Below, in pieces: positions 49,601 to 55,900 of a stretch of DNA of 64,000 nucleotides; the first letter of the stretch is position 1; each line of letters opens with the position of its first letter. The stretch covers positions 2,790,001-2,854,000 of the forward strand of contig NZ_CP107785.1 in the NCBI RefSeq assembly GCF_036345915.1, read 5' to 3'. The translations under genes and the position numbers were made by a program. The notes below the pieces were generated by a model. It did not search any database and was not told the origin of the DNA. It saw only the letters and a list, made by a program, of their open reading frames with translations. This DNA comes from Nocardia sp. NBC_00565. GTDB taxonomy: Bacteria > Actinomycetota > Actinomycetes > Mycobacteriales > Mycobacteriaceae.

Positions 49601-49892
49601 CGGTATTGCACGCCTTGACGAGCAATTCGGGTTTCAATTCACCAACGATCTCGACATACTGGGCCACAGATATCGGTGACGTGCCGGCGAGATGCTGGGC
49701 GAACCATATACCCCGCTGCGCCGCAGACAGCCGAAGAACGTCGAAGGGTGGCGAACCTGCGAACTCCTTACCGTTGTGGGGAGTGCCGGAACCACTACCG
49801 GAAACCTGATGCCCGGGAAACGTGGATGAACCGATCTGCGATGAAATCGACCACTTCGAATCGCTGCCAGAGTCACGCTGGGGTTGGGGCAC
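31665..49892 (-). CDS. Five-module nonribosomal peptide synthetase with thioesterase
   Basis: This 6075-residue NRPS is predicted to make and release a five-residue peptide. Approximate domains are: module 1, C 48-470 (HHIALDG at 182), A 500-1000, T (GGDSILS at 1035), E 1085-1530 (HHLAVDAVSW at 1222); module 2, C 1560-1980 (NHHIVLDGWS at 1713), A 2040-2520, T (GGDSILS at 2573); module 3, C 2645-3080 (NHHVILDGWS at 2798), A 3120-3605, T (GGDSLSAS at 3652); module 4, C 3705-4130 (HHIAGDGQS at 3842), A 4180-4670, T (GGNSLVA at 4717); module 5, C 4775-5190 (HHICGDGSS at 4902), A 5240-5715, T (GGNSLRS at 5761); TE from 5820 (GWSLGG at 5902). All C, E, T and TE motifs look intact and every A domain has the TSGSTG loop and GKLDR/GKIDR lysine. 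The leading C domain has no upstream partner, so it probably N-acylates residue 1. Eight-position A-pocket readings (by eye): A1 DAETVGEVTK, A2 DASIAVHIWK, A3 DAFVAALIWK, A4 DALFMGLIIK, A5 DMWALGLVCK; none is an obvious textbook code. The start is GTG with GGAGG close upstream. C2 and C3 are both of the type that follows E domains, but module 2 has no E (see findings). Confidence 0.95.
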   Translation of the reverse strand: MPQPQRDSGSDSKWSISSQIGSSTFPGHQVSGSGSGTPHNGKEFAGSPPFDVLRLSAAQRGIWFAQHLAGTSPISVAQYVEIVGELKPELLVKACNTASREFGSGHVRLIEIDGEPCQFIDEADGSPVSVMDLRRYADPVATAHRLMAEDYSAPLDLLNDFLMKSVVFQVGSDHFLWYLRAHHIALDGYAAVTMLHRITELYNAWVNFEQAPPSTANSLADIIDQDLAYRGSARFDNDRKYWTEHLAGAPPVVSLAGRVSKPTIHPALVSAPLPDETARLLDNVVRERGTSVAPIIVAAFAAYLARMTRSDEVLLSLPVSGRHSAVLRRSGGMVANVVPLRVRVAFRSVGELIAATQSELTSALRRQRYRQEDIFRDMGIARDEAASFGPAVNLMMIENEVVLGDTTGRLNVLTSGPTADLFVNIYPGAGKSSTHIDFQGNPNVYSPEELAGHHKRFLMFVHEFLAGGTARPVSSLPLLEAQERSALVPVRGPSSAGTQLLPDILADSAHRYRSASAIASAGRTLTYGELDTRSSQLARQLIALACGPDTAVAIVLRRSVESIIAAWAVAKCGAAIVQVDPEYPPKRIEHVIADSGARVGITISAYGGRFPRQVRRVVLDDAAALRECDAAADGPIADDERIRPLRASNLAYVTYTSGSTGRPKGVQVTHTGLANLIADRSEAYGVDTTARVSYALSPSFDASMEQFLTCFANGSTLVITPPDVIGGEPLTRLLADEGVTHLTLTPAMLATVDPDQLTELRVVVVGGDVCPPHVIERWMRTGSVYNEYGPTETTVTAAGVAMSPEGGRTVGGPIRGVSAMVLDSALQPVPKGTPGELYLAGPGLARGYSHLFGETAARFVADPYGGPGARIYRTGDIARWASGDSSMRLELLGRSDFQIKIRGYRIEPGEIDAALTGHDDVDLSVTMPVRNNAGATVLASYVVPVRGRRIDPLELERFAGESLPPHMVPAVVVLLDSLPVNSFGKLDRSALPAPAFGTAPVGRPPATPRESLVAGLFVEVLGVRQVGADDSFFALGGDSILSIQLVARAKAAGLAFSTQDVFERKTVAGLAATATQAGDKPQLVELPGRGVGSMPLSPITHAMLERGHFDRFAQAALVELPQRVDRVRLVRALQSLLDRHDMLRAVLCGAESVDQYLDVPDPAAVDADAALVRVRLERRDAAEVDWHLQAAADRLDPSNGVLVQFVWMEDDAGAGPDLMWLVVHHLAVDAVSWRIILSDLAQAWQYVCDGHDPHFGSGTTSVRRWVHGLVEQAAGRRSTELDLWKNVLEQEDQLLGSRHLDPDRDVTATGDRIRTRIPADVAEAILTTIPARFHGSANDPLLAALVLALGLWRRRRGMVADGQVISLEGHGREEHAVPGAELDATVGWFTTRFPVFIQLRGVDLDEAFAGGAAAGLAIKQVKEQRRAVPDNGIGYGMLRRLDPVGRAELGSSREPQISVNYLGRVSAREHSGAWTPTTEFTALTATSDPRMALPAVLDLNVIAEQRSDGIELDATWDFAAQVLGTADVDELAGLWAQALRALARHVRSETAGGFTASDFPLVVASQHEIDRWLREYPSMTDVWPLTALQSGLLFHAIYDDDGVDGYIVQAALTLAGKVHAERMRQAAQALIGRHDSLRTAFVESTDGPHQIVLSDTQVDWRQSDITDIRDAGARERELQRLAAAASEPFDPARPPLVRFHLVRIGADEFQLLVTNHHIVLDGWSMPLLIGELLSLYISEGDTAALAPPRSYRDYLQWLHTRDRDAAITAWRQTLAGIESPTRVMGEPDRTVTAHNGEVGLNLDVATTAAVIGLSRSHGVTANTSMQVAWALLLTVPTGRSDVVFGNTVSDRPPQIPGVEQMVGLFINTVPVRIRLDPNETVADLLVRVQAEQVAMLDHRHIGLAELQRATGLADMFDTVTVLESYPLDRDGLARTLGDAGLRLVDLRAHDATPYPLSLQVTPPRPIRDGRSDTSEPDAFTVTLRFSTDRLGSEDARTLLERFESILTQIVTDPAKKTAAISSCWDSERTELLSARSESPVEELTLREILWKTACRYPDAAAVRCGDTALTYRELARRADELAELLIGRGARPESFVALAIPRSVELVVAIWAVARTGAAFVPLDPDNPSERLAELLSDCRCGLGVTTSAGAPRLPDTVDWLVPDAEEDLSRSASTPAVAGRLLPDHTAYVIYTSGSTGKPKAVQLSHRGLADLVAAQAEAFGADADSVVLQVASPGFDACLSELLLAHSSGACLVVAPPQVYAGSDLADLLRTEKVSHAIITPSVLNTMDPSGLRSLESVAVVGEATGSDTMNRWGHGRRLMNHYGPTECTIWATGSDVLRPGEPVSMGSPIRGVSVAVLDMWLRPVPVGVAGELYIGGPGLARGYFDRPGATASRFVADPVSGHGQRIYRTGDSIRWVRGRTGLELDYLGRNDQQVKIHGLRIELGDIDAHLARHAAVASVATVAQEGPAGEPVLVSYVVSAPGVALDVPALHDDLASTLIYYMNPTAIIELDSMPLTRTGKIDRNALRERAFESESVGGRPPSTPAEQVMAQLFADVLHLDNVSAESNFFTLGGDSILSMRLVALARSAGLDITPRNVFEGKTVAALAAIARGDRAPVPIEEQSGLQAGVRAEGRAYRPSDFPLVALTQSDIERLEKQYHALSDVWPLSPMQSGIHFHSMFDPDTSDNYTVQTMIGFSGEIDAERLRRAAQAVVDRHDILRAAFAETAAGPCQIVLNHAEVQFREVDLADIGDSELPADIGAFAAADAAAGFDLSAPPLIRFTLIHVDSNIFRLLVTNHHVILDGWSMPLLMRDLLEYYGSPSRIEAVGPAPSYRDYLIWLRQQDLAASKAAWAQAYSDVDSPTRVARGAGPADSASAAEVSVELSANRFGQLRAAAADAAVTINTVLAAAWALNLRILTGETEVIFGSAVSGRPPQLPMVDQTLGMFLNTIPVRVRLEPAVSVRELLIRIQAQHASMLDHHYVGLPDIHRSAGVSELFDTALGFQSFPLDRPALQQLVDSAGLHVEDITGIDATPYPLSLVVAPQEAEPGGAQGLQITLRFLEPEFAPARAREILDRFVELVYWIAENPAGRPSAIALNDEPGPLWPPTRDDQFSPGALHEILTASAARRPDAIAAAYGGATLTYRQLDERSNRLARIVLRRTGRPQAVLACALPRSLEGIVAIWAVAKAGAAFVPIDPILPPERVEFLVSDSNASLGLTVTGSTNLPDDIDWLIIDDEQTLRGMDSVSAAPITDSERGGPIRIDRTAYVIYTSGSTGTPKGVLVSHRGLADVVSAQRRVLDVDRTSTVLQVASPSFDASVFELLMAHGSGGRLVVSPPDVYGGRELADLMRREHISHAVLTPSALATVPRDGLAELRVLATAGEPVGPELVDQWAPDRTMVNLYGPTESTIWATGTDALRPGAPITIGRPVGAVAAAVLDTWLRPVPLGVAGELHLFGPGLADGYIGNAGLSAARFVACPFGEPGRRMYRTGDMVRRNPDEHLEFLGRNDFQVKVRGARVELSEIDAALGARSDVAFAVTVPRGDDRRPVTLASYVMPSAGKTVSGEELRAALTEVLPAYMVPAVVMVLGDVPLTSNGKLDRERLPEPVFAARVFRAPSSWVEAVVATAFEQVLHVDRVGVDDDFFALGGDSLSASLVVARVGAALDVRIPVRSLFETPTVGGFAELAGSLSGGGRVPLTAAVRPDPVPLSLAQQRMWFLNRFEPESAVYNIPVMLRLSGRLDFAALGAAIRDVIGRHEVLRTIYPETDGEPRQVILDEPGVTVDPVRVQASSVRDVVGEFVRAGFDVTAQVPMRVGLFKVEPEADGGIEQFTLVLVVHHIAGDGQSMGPLARDVMVAYAARVAGHAPVWQPLAVQYADFALWQRQVLGAADDAASLMSAQLAFWRSTLADAPDRLDLPTDHARPAVASQAGGRVPVEIGPKLHGRLLDLARSRGASLFMVVHAALAVVLARLSGSDDVVIGTPVAGRGEPGLDDLVGMFVNTLALRTPVDGSESFADLLKRTREVDLQAFEHADVPFERVVEELHPERSAAQHPLFQVALAFQNMPTVEVVLPDVAVSRADLDTGTSQFDLQLVISDSYGKAGVTHGISGMMMYARDLFDEVTVTGFVRRLVRVLEAITEDPAVATGDIDWLYADERVELLSRVGSQAAASPVLLPEVLTAAVRDNGDGVAVVSENTELSYTELDERSNRLARHLIRLGAGPGCAVVMAAPRSVESVVAWWAVAKSGAAYVPVDPSYPAGRIEQMVSDSGAVLGVTVSSARAALPDSVDWIVLDDTTVVARIDALAGGTIGDGERLRPLRTSNVAWVVFTSGSTGVPKGVAVTHSGVIGYVSAQRADHDLGPTSRVLHFASTSFDASLLEILLAVSRASALVVAQAGMRGGNELAELLRVQRITHAFVTPAALASVDPAGLDDLRVVMSGGDEVPADLVNRWAGTDISGTRQFRVLYGPTETTIIATATERLRPGDPPTIGAPLPGIQALVLDTRLQPVPVGVSGELYLAGPALARGYVNRAGMSAARFVAHPFGEPGSRVYRTGDVVRWNTVGALEFMGRNDFQVKVRGFRVELGEIDAVLGARAEVAFAVTVPRRAGAGPVMLVSYVAPVAEATVSAEELRAALTEVLPSYMVPAAVMVLDEIPLSPSGKLDRKALPAPVAQTKRFRAPAAPVEEIVAGVFAEVLGVNGTVGADDDFFELGGNSLVAIRAAARIGAALDTNVPVAMIFEAPTVERLAARAESHADTGRVALTAQPRPRHIPLSYAQQRMWFLNRFEPDSPAYNIPIAIRLSGQLHIDALHAAIGDVVTRHEVLRTVYPQVAGDPAQVVLPVAQAIPPMAVTPLAEPELAESVSALVSTAFDVTVEVPFRARLFELEPDEWVLAVVMHHICGDGSSLGPLARDMMIAYAARLQDETPAWPPLPVQYADYSIWQRTVLGTEHDPESLLRAQIDYWTTQLADLPALLELPTDRPRPPTQSYAGASIPMTVDADLHAGLLRIARSHNTTLFMVFHAALAATLARLTGTDDIAIGTPYAGRGEPELDDLVGMFVNTLVLRTRLTSGMSFTQLLEQVRGTDLAAFGHADVPFERLVQELNPVRSQAHHPLFQVMLAFQNLARTDFELPGLSVSAMEADTGTSLFDLQVTVSDTYDTAGAPAGITGGVIYATDLFDPATVTTIVDRLLRLLDAVVADPAQPVGDVDLLDTGEREAVLVQWNSTDHALVPNETLASMFVSSAQVHANRPAMIFGEQSLTYAEFASRVFRLARWLISRGVGPESLVALRMRRSLDQVTAMYAVHAAGGGYIPVDPDYPAERIEYMLTTAAPVLELSSLDGLELSGFDDAPVSDADRLAPLRPYNVAYVLFTSGSTGRPKGVAVSHCSVVNQVRWVSGTYALTPNDVVLQKSPATFDMSVWELFATLAVGARLVIARADGHTDPAYLAETIATQRVTITALVPSMLAVFADAAPAESLESVRTLLVGGEAFGPEVVAAVRRIVPGVELHNLYGPTEFTVCATAHRVTEADSGTMPMGTPVWNARAYVLDNRLHPVPPGVAGELYLAGTQLARGYQSRPGLTAERFVPDPYGDGRRLYRTGDLVRWRRTGELEYLGRTDFQVKLRGLRIELGEIEAVLAEHPGIARAIAVVRSAGAVERLVGYLVPAAGSTIDTGEVLAHAATELPGYMMPTTMVVLDTVPLTASGKLDRTGLPDPVIAVGEFREPSSWLEGEVARAFEQVLGVERVGADDDFYALGGNSLRSVQVVSELKRVLDYEVPVRWMLSDPSPADLAKRIEFGMRFGHDVTDRTALGFDILLPIRTGSRRPPLFCIHPASGLAWCYYTLDQYISAGQPIYGIQAPQIGGEDPGPISIEEIAKRYYDEIRTVQPHGPYHLLGWSLGGLIAHAVAVEMRAAGEQVALLAMLDSEADGIDASSTRSVTPGELISNLGPVMGIDFVSPDATAEQAAELIGGRLGDSVDIDAAMIERLTDTYNLSIRAVGDWQPPVLDSDLLYFTATIERRSEAAGHRGWVPFVRGQISNFCINSTHLAMTEPAAVAQIARILNERLE

Positions 49893-50961
49893 CTGACCTC
49901 CAGGGAATGCGTCGATTTCAGAAGCCGACCAATGTCACTAGGCCGCTCCTGCGCGGGGTCGGCACATCGCTCAGCGATGTGTACCAGATTCCAGCCGAAT
50001 GGCGCCGAATGCCGTTCAGGCGAGCAATGTGTATCGCCATGAAGACAGCACGACTCACGGCGCGCATGACACTCACAGCGGAGCAACCAGGCCTGATGGG
50101 GATGGAGGCCCTGTGAGCGACTGCCCGCAATCTCCGGTCACGAGGGGACCGTCGCAAAGTATCGATTCGAGTGTCTAAGACGAATTCGGCGTTTTCGGAC
50201 TCGGTGTTCGGCCGACGTTGCGCGGACGAGGAGTCCGAAACAACCAAATCGGTTCGGCCCGGAGTCGGGTTCGGCGAGCAGGAAGCGATTATCGTTTGGG
50301 TTCATCGGTTGCACCACACAGCCGTGTGAGACGTTTACGTCCTCGTCGTACGAGTTCGTTTATTAGCCGCAATGTCGACAATTAAGAGAGTTACTTCTTG
50401 CCGACTTGCCGCCGCGGCAACCCCGATCAGCAGTCGTCGAAACGCATTCGCGATGTCGACGACCAGTTTGAGAGAGTAAGCATAACGAGGAGGAACGCGG
50501 TCCGCAACGGTCTTCGAGCGTCTACATACTGCAGAGGTGGCGACATCGCGACACCTGATCCGATACTTTACCCTCGACACAGAGCGTAGGTATGATTCGG
50601 CCCGGTCATAATCGAAACCGCCGACGGGCGAACCGTTCCTTGGTAAAATAAGCACCCGCGCCAACGAGGATTGTAACGCGCCGCGACAAGGTCGGCACAC
50701 GACCAGAAATAGGCCGCCCAGGATAGGCCAAAAGGACCGTACCTCGCGTCGCGGAGCGGACCAGAATTCTCGGTCGGCATGTCCTATACGGCTACCCCGA
50801 GACATCGACAGTCAACCCTGCAACCCGCCAGCCCCGCGCGATACCGAATCGACAACGCAGATTTGCCGAATTCGCGTTCGCCCACAAGCGTCGCTGCCCA
50901 TCCACGCGTCGGTCAGCTCCGAATCAGATCGGTAGGCCTCTACCCAGGAATGAGGTAGCCC
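49893..50961. other. 1.07-kb intergenic region upstream of the large NRPS, low GC, no gene seen
   Basis: No frame here has convincing coding character. The stretch from about 50290 to 50720 is markedly poorer in G+C than the rest of the window (for example 50341-50400) and is crowded with AATT/TTA words. A promoter for the NRPS gene must lie here. A short minus-strand match to an L,D-transpeptidase active-site motif is present at about 50290-50335. Confidence 0.5.
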
Positions 50962-51807
50962 ATGGGCGCACACGGCAAGCCCGCCGCTTCGCACCGCTCC
51001 TCCGCCCTGCGCCCCGCCATCGTCCTGCTGGGTGGTGCCGTGTGCGCGGCGGTGGCCGGGACCACACCCGCCCTCGCCGACGGCCAGCCGATTAACGCGC
51101 CGGTCGGACAGCTCCCCGTCACCCTCGCCCTCTCGGAGGCGGCGGGTCCCGGCGCGGGCCCACTCGGCGTTATCCCTTTCGGCGTTCCACCAATCGATGC
51201 CGGACAGCCGAACTCGCCAGGCGACGAGCCCGCGCGGATCGTCAGCACGGCGCTGGGCCTGACGCCCGCGGTCCCCGCCCACGCACCGTCGGCCGGCGGC
51301 GAGTCGAGCGATCCGGTGCCCGCCACAACGCCGGTCGCCGATCCCGAGCCGGGCGCGCCGACGCAGGCGAACCGGATCCGCATCGGCAGCGTCGAATTCG
51401 TCCGCCCGAGCATCGTGGCGCCGGAGCAGGCGGCACAGATCAACGCGGGCGCGGCGGAAGTCGAGGACGCGCTGTCCGACGTGCTCAACAGCTCCGGCGT
51501 GGAGCAGGCGCGCTCCGACAAGGTCGCCGCACGCATGATCGGTGACGCGGCGATCGGCGCGGTCGTCGGCGGCGTGGTGATCGCTCCCGTCGCCGCGACA
51601 GTGGGCGCAATCGTCGGCGGTGTGGTCGGGTTCGTCCTCGGCATCCCGTTCCTGCCCACGGGCCTGGTCGTGGGGCCGGTCGTCGGCGCGATCATGGTCG
51701 GCGCGTTCGTCGTTGCCCCGGCCATCGTCGCGGGCGCGGTGATCGGCGCGGGCGTGGGTGCGGTGGAAGGCTGGAATGCACCGCTCGATCCGCCATCGGT
51801 GGGCTGA
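50962..51807 (+). CDS. Predicted secreted protein with a glycine-rich hydrophobic C-terminus
   Basis: This 281-residue protein has an N-terminal signal peptide: a basic start, a hydrophobic core IVLLGGAVCAAVAGTTP and an ALAD cleavage site near residue 40. The middle is Pro/Ala-rich with QANRIRIGSVEFVRPSIVAP. The C-terminal 100 residues alternate small hydrophobic and Gly residues (IGAVVGGVVIAPVAATVGAI and repeats) like glycine-zipper membrane segments. Such proteins are common and uncharacterised in Nocardia. ATG 50962 has GAGGT 6 bases upstream. It lies between the two divergent NRPS genes on the plus strand; any link to the peptides is only positional. Confidence 0.75.
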   Translation: MGAHGKPAASHRSSALRPAIVLLGGAVCAAVAGTTPALADGQPINAPVGQLPVTLALSEAAGPGAGPLGVIPFGVPPIDAGQPNSPGDEPARIVSTALGLTPAVPAHAPSAGGESSDPVPATTPVADPEPGAPTQANRIRIGSVEFVRPSIVAPEQAAQINAGAAEVEDALSDVLNSSGVEQARSDKVAARMIGDAAIGAVVGGVVIAPVAATVGAIVGGVVGFVLGIPFLPTGLVVGPVVGAIMVGAFVVAPAIVAGAVIGAGVGAVEGWNAPLDPPSVG

Positions 51808-51891
51808 GCGTGAGCGGCAGGGTGCGCGTCGACGGTACCCACGCGGCCGTGTAGCGAGTTTCCCCGGTCGTGCGCCTGCACAAAAGAGGGC

Positions 51892-51907
51892 GCTGGGTTT
51901 CCCCAGC
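51892..51907 (+). terminator. Possible terminator after the secreted-protein gene
   Basis: GCTGGG (51892-51897) pairs with CCCAGC (51902-51907) around a 4-base loop, extended weakly by flanking GAG/CTC. It lies 85 bases after the stop codon. There is no clear T-run, so the call is tentative. Confidence 0.3.
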
Positions 51908-51911
51908 TCTC

Positions 51912-51934
51912 GTTAGCGCAAATAGTGAGCTAAC
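51912..51934. promoter_or_regulatory. Inverted repeat GTTAGC-N11-GCTAAC, candidate operator
   Basis: Perfect 6-bp arms at 51912-51917 and 51929-51934 flank an AT-rich 11-base spacer. It sits in the 1.1-kb gap before the second NRPS gene, about 1 kb from its start. A regulator binding site is plausible, but nothing ties it to a specific protein. Confidence 0.3.
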
Positions 51935-52289
51935 CGACGTCAATCACTACATCCAGGAAGACACATCCGACACGATCAGTCGACGCTTCGAGTGATCACC
52001 GGCGTGTTGACGATCGGGAGTGCGTCCGGCGCGTCGCGGAAACGCACGGACAACCGTGCCGCACGAGGAACTGCCCGCCCCGAGTTTGTCGAGGGCACCG
52101 AATCACATCGCCCAGGACCGCGCGTGTCGTACCGCGTTCGCCGCGGGCCCGCCACGCCCGGTGAGTGCGCCTTTGCGTACCCGTGGAGTGCGCCGACCAG
52201 CGCCTTGGAGTTATCGTTGAAGTTCCCACTGGAGGCCGAGATCGAGAGGCACATAAGGCGCCCCTCGACCAAGGCCTCGGGTACACGAC

Positions 52290-52700
52290 ATGCACACACT
52301 GACCGAATCGCTCGCCGACAGCCTCCGCACGCTGCCGCTTACGCAGCCTGTCGCGGCGGTTGATCCCAACGCGGTACTGGTGTCCATCGCGGCGGATCGC
52401 GAACTCACCTACGGCAAACTGGATCGCTGGTCGGGTTGCCTGGTGCGACCGCCGCTTCGGATCGGTGCCGACCGGCCGGACCGGGTCACGCTCGCAATCA
52501 CTGCGCAAACCGAGTCGGCCGTCGCCCAGCAGACTATCGTCAAGATCAGCGGTATGCCGGTCCCTGCCGATCCCGACCGGTCGCTCACCCGGAGTACCCC
52601 GCCCGGGCTGACGATGAGGACGCGGCGGCCGGAGTTTCCCGTGATGGTCGAGTGGCTGGTGCTGGACGGCCGTTCGCCGTTGCGGCCTTACTGCGCGGGC
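52290..52700 (+). pseudogene. Decayed NRPS adenylation-domain relic
   Basis: From an ATG at 52290 the frame reads TLTESLADSLRTLPL, then AVLVSIAADRELTYGKLDRW SGCLVR, an A-domain opening (the ELTYGxLDxxS core). ESAVAQQTIVKISGMPVPAD PD follows where intact domains have the AxxAVAKAGAxxVPxDPxYP segment, and GLTMRTRRPEFPVMVEWLVL D matches the loop before motif A3. Two internal stretches are missing or scrambled, and everything after the WLVLD strand, including TSGSTG, is gone. The open frame continues to 52898 as junk. The rest of the 51808-52942 gap has no recognisable gene; the relic ends about 240 bases before the second NRPS. Confidence 0.7.
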
Positions 52701-52942
52701 TCGGACGCACCGGTGACCCGACCGATCTTCCGTCGGCGCGAGCGTCGGCCTGATCCTTGCTCCGCTCGGTCCGGTTGCGCGACCCGGGTCCCGAAATGCT
52801 CGGTTCGCACCATGTCGGCGATTCGACTTCAGCGCGCGTCATGCCAGCTCAAAACGAAACTCGGCACTACCACAACCGCAGTAGCTAACTGGCGTTAACT
52901 GACCCGGGTGGCTACGGGCACGGTCAGGATGAAGGTCTCGTT

Positions 52943-55900
52943 ATGCACCAGTCTTCGGCTTCACCAACCGATACCGGTATCGGCCTGCTCGAGGGGGCGT
53001 TCCCCCTGTCGGCAGCGCAGCGCGGAATCTGGTTTGCCCAGCACATCGCAGGCGACATCCCGATCTCCATCGCCCAGTACGTCGACCTGGCCGGACCGAT
53101 CGACCTCGACCAGTTGGCACCGGCAGCGCGCCAGGCCGGGCGCGAGTTCGGTACCGGCTACCTGCGCCTGATGGAAATCGACGGCTATCCATTCCAGTGT
53201 GTCGACACCACTCTGGACGACAGTGCACGCATCGTCGACTTCCGGCGTGAGCGCGAACCGGTAGGCGCCGCGCACGCCTGGATGCGCGAGGAATACTCGG
53301 CACCCCTTGATCTGATGAGCGATCGGCTCGCCTGTGTCGTCATGCTGCGGATCGCCGACGACCGCTGGTTCCTTTATTGGCGGATTCATCACATCGCGCT
53401 GGACGGCATGGGCGTGTCGGCCATGGCGCGACGCACCGGCGATCTCTACAGCGCGGCGATCGAGGGGAGGCCGCCTCCCGCCGCGCAAGCCGAGGATCTC
53501 AGGAAGATCGTTGACGTCGACCTGGCATACCGTAGTTCCGACCGCTTCGCGGCCGACCGGGAGTACTGGCTCCGACACCTCGACGGGATGCCCGACCCGG
53601 TGAGCCTCGCCGGCCGCACCGCCGACGTCGACGCGCACCCGAGCCGCGTCGAGGGTGCGCTGGCGCAGGACGCGGCGGAGTTGCTGGAGACAGTCGCGAA
53701 GGCGGCCTCGTCCGGTGTGGCGCCCACGGTGGTCGCCGCGTTCAGCGCCTACCTCGCCACGACGACCGGTGCACCAGAGGTGGTATTGAGCCTGCCGGTT
53801 TCTGCGCGGACGACGGCGACCATGCGGCGCTCCGGTGGCATGGTCGCCAACGTCGTCCCGCTGCGCCTTACCCTGGATCCGACCACGACAGTCGGCGAGT
53901 TGATCAGGGCCGCACAGGGCGAGCTCACCGGTGCGCTGCGGCGGCAGCGCTACCGTCAGGAGGACATCTTCCGCGACCTCGGCTGGCCGATGGACGAGGT
54001 CGCGACGTTCGGTCCGTCGGTGAACCTGATGATGATGGACACCAGGGTCGAACTCGGCGCTGTCACGGGACGAGCGCATGTGCTGACCTCTGGGCTGATC
54101 GAGGACCTGTTCGTCAATCTGTATCCCGGTGTGGGCAATCAGAGCACCCACATCGATTTCCAGGGCAACGCAAACCTGTACAGCGACACCGAATTGGTCG
54201 CGCACCACAGCAGGTTCCTGCGGTTCCTGCACCGGTTCCTCGCTGCCGGACCGGACGCGGCGCTGTCCACAGTGCCTGTCGTATCCGACGCCGAGCTGGC
54301 CGAGCTGGCGCCGGCACGGGGACCGGCGAGCGTCCCGCCGCGTACCCTGCCCGAAATCCTCACCGCCGGTGCGGAACTCGATCCTGATGCGATCGCTGTT
54401 CGCAACGGGGCGACCTGTCTGACCTACCGCCGGGCCGACGAATACACCAATCGGCTCGCGCGCGTTCTGATCGCCTCCGGTGCCGGGCCGGAACGCAGTG
54501 TGGCGATAACGATTGCGCGCTCGATCGATTCCGTGCTCGCGATGGTCGCGGTAGCGAAGACGGGCGCCGCCTTCGTGCCGATCGACCCGACCTATCCCGC
54601 CGACCGGATCGAGCACATGGTCGACGACAGCGGGGTCGTCGTCGGCCTGACCGTGGCCGCCACGCGAAAGCTGTTGCCGGACCGGGTGAACTGGCTGGTC
54701 CTCGACGAGGAGGTGACCGGGCGGAGCGTCGCCGAGCAGAAAGCGGCACAGGTCGACGACACTGCGCGGCCTTGCGCGGTGCACCTGGATCAGGTCGCGT
54801 ACATCATCTACACCTCCGGGTCGACCGGATTGCCCAAAGGCGTGCTGGTCACGCATCGGGGTTTGGCAAATCTGGTCGCGAGTTCCGGCCGCGGCTTCGG
54901 TATCGATGCCGATTCCGTAATGGCACACGCCGTTTCGCCGAGTTTCGACATCTCGGTCGAGGAGATCCTGGTCACCCTCGCCGCCGGTGCGACGCTTGCG
55001 GTTATCCCGCCGTGTGCGTACGCGGGCGAGGAAATGGCGGAAGTCCTACGCGCGCAACACGTCTCCCATCTGGATGCCACGCCGGCAGTAGTGGGATCTC
55101 TCGACCCGGCGATGCTGCCCGACCTGCGCACCATCATTGTCGGTGGCGACGCATGCCCAGCCGAGCTGGTGGCCAAGTGGTCCGGCCGTGTTCTTCTCAA
55201 CGGATACGGGCCCACCGAAACCACTGTCACGGCGACGTTGAGCGACGCGTTGACACCAGGTGCGCCGGTCACGATCGGTGGCCTGGTTCGCGGTGTGTCC
55301 GCGGTTGTGCTCGATACATGGTTGCGCCCCGTGGCTCCGGGCACTATCGGTGAGCTCTACCTCGCCGGTGCCGGCCTGGCGCGCGGCTACCATCAGCGCA
55401 ACGGCTTCACCGCAGGCCGATTCGTCGCGAACCCGTACGCGTACGGCGAGCGGATGTACCGCACCGGGGACCTGGCATGCTGGACCGAGAGCTCCGGCAC
55501 GTTGGAGCTGGACTACCACGGCCGCAGCGACTTCCAGGTGAAGGTGCGCGGCTTTCGCATCGAGCTCGGCGAGATCGACGCCGCCCTGCAACGGCACCCG
55601 GACATCGACTTCGCGATCACCCTCGGCACCGAGACAGGTTCCGGCACCACCGCACTGGCGTCCTACGTGGTGCCCAAGCCGGCTGCGGAGGTGCATCCCG
55701 AAGCACTGAAAGCGGCTGCCGGTGAATCGCTTCCGGCATACATGGTGCCCGCCGCGATCGTGGTGCTGGACAGCATCCCGCTGACACCGCTGGGCAAGGT
55801 GGATCGAAAGGCGCTGCCCGAACCCGATTTCGGTACCCACGTGCTCATGAGCCGACCGCCCTCGACTCCGCGCGAGGAGGCGCTGGCCGCGTTGTTCACC

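Noticed and set aside
49918..50067. A 49-codon minus-strand ORF ending 26 bases before the large NRPS, considered as an MbtH-like or leader peptide
   Set aside because: It lacks the conserved Asn-x-Glu-x-Gln-x-Ser-x-Trp-Pro pattern of MbtH proteins and has only a weak ribosome site.
50335..50805. A 156-codon minus-strand ORF in the low-GC region
   Set aside because: Composition and codon usage are not coding-like, no ribosome site is evident and no family is recognised; low GC simply gives fewer constraints here.
51976..52299. A 107-codon minus-strand ORF ending LSVRFRDAPDALPIVNTPVI
   Set aside because: The tail reads protein-like and could be a relic, but most of the frame has poor codon bias and no family was recognised.
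52961..54928. A 655-codon minus-strand ORF opposite the second NRPS
   Set aside because: It is the antisense of the starter C and A domains, which have all catalytic motifs.
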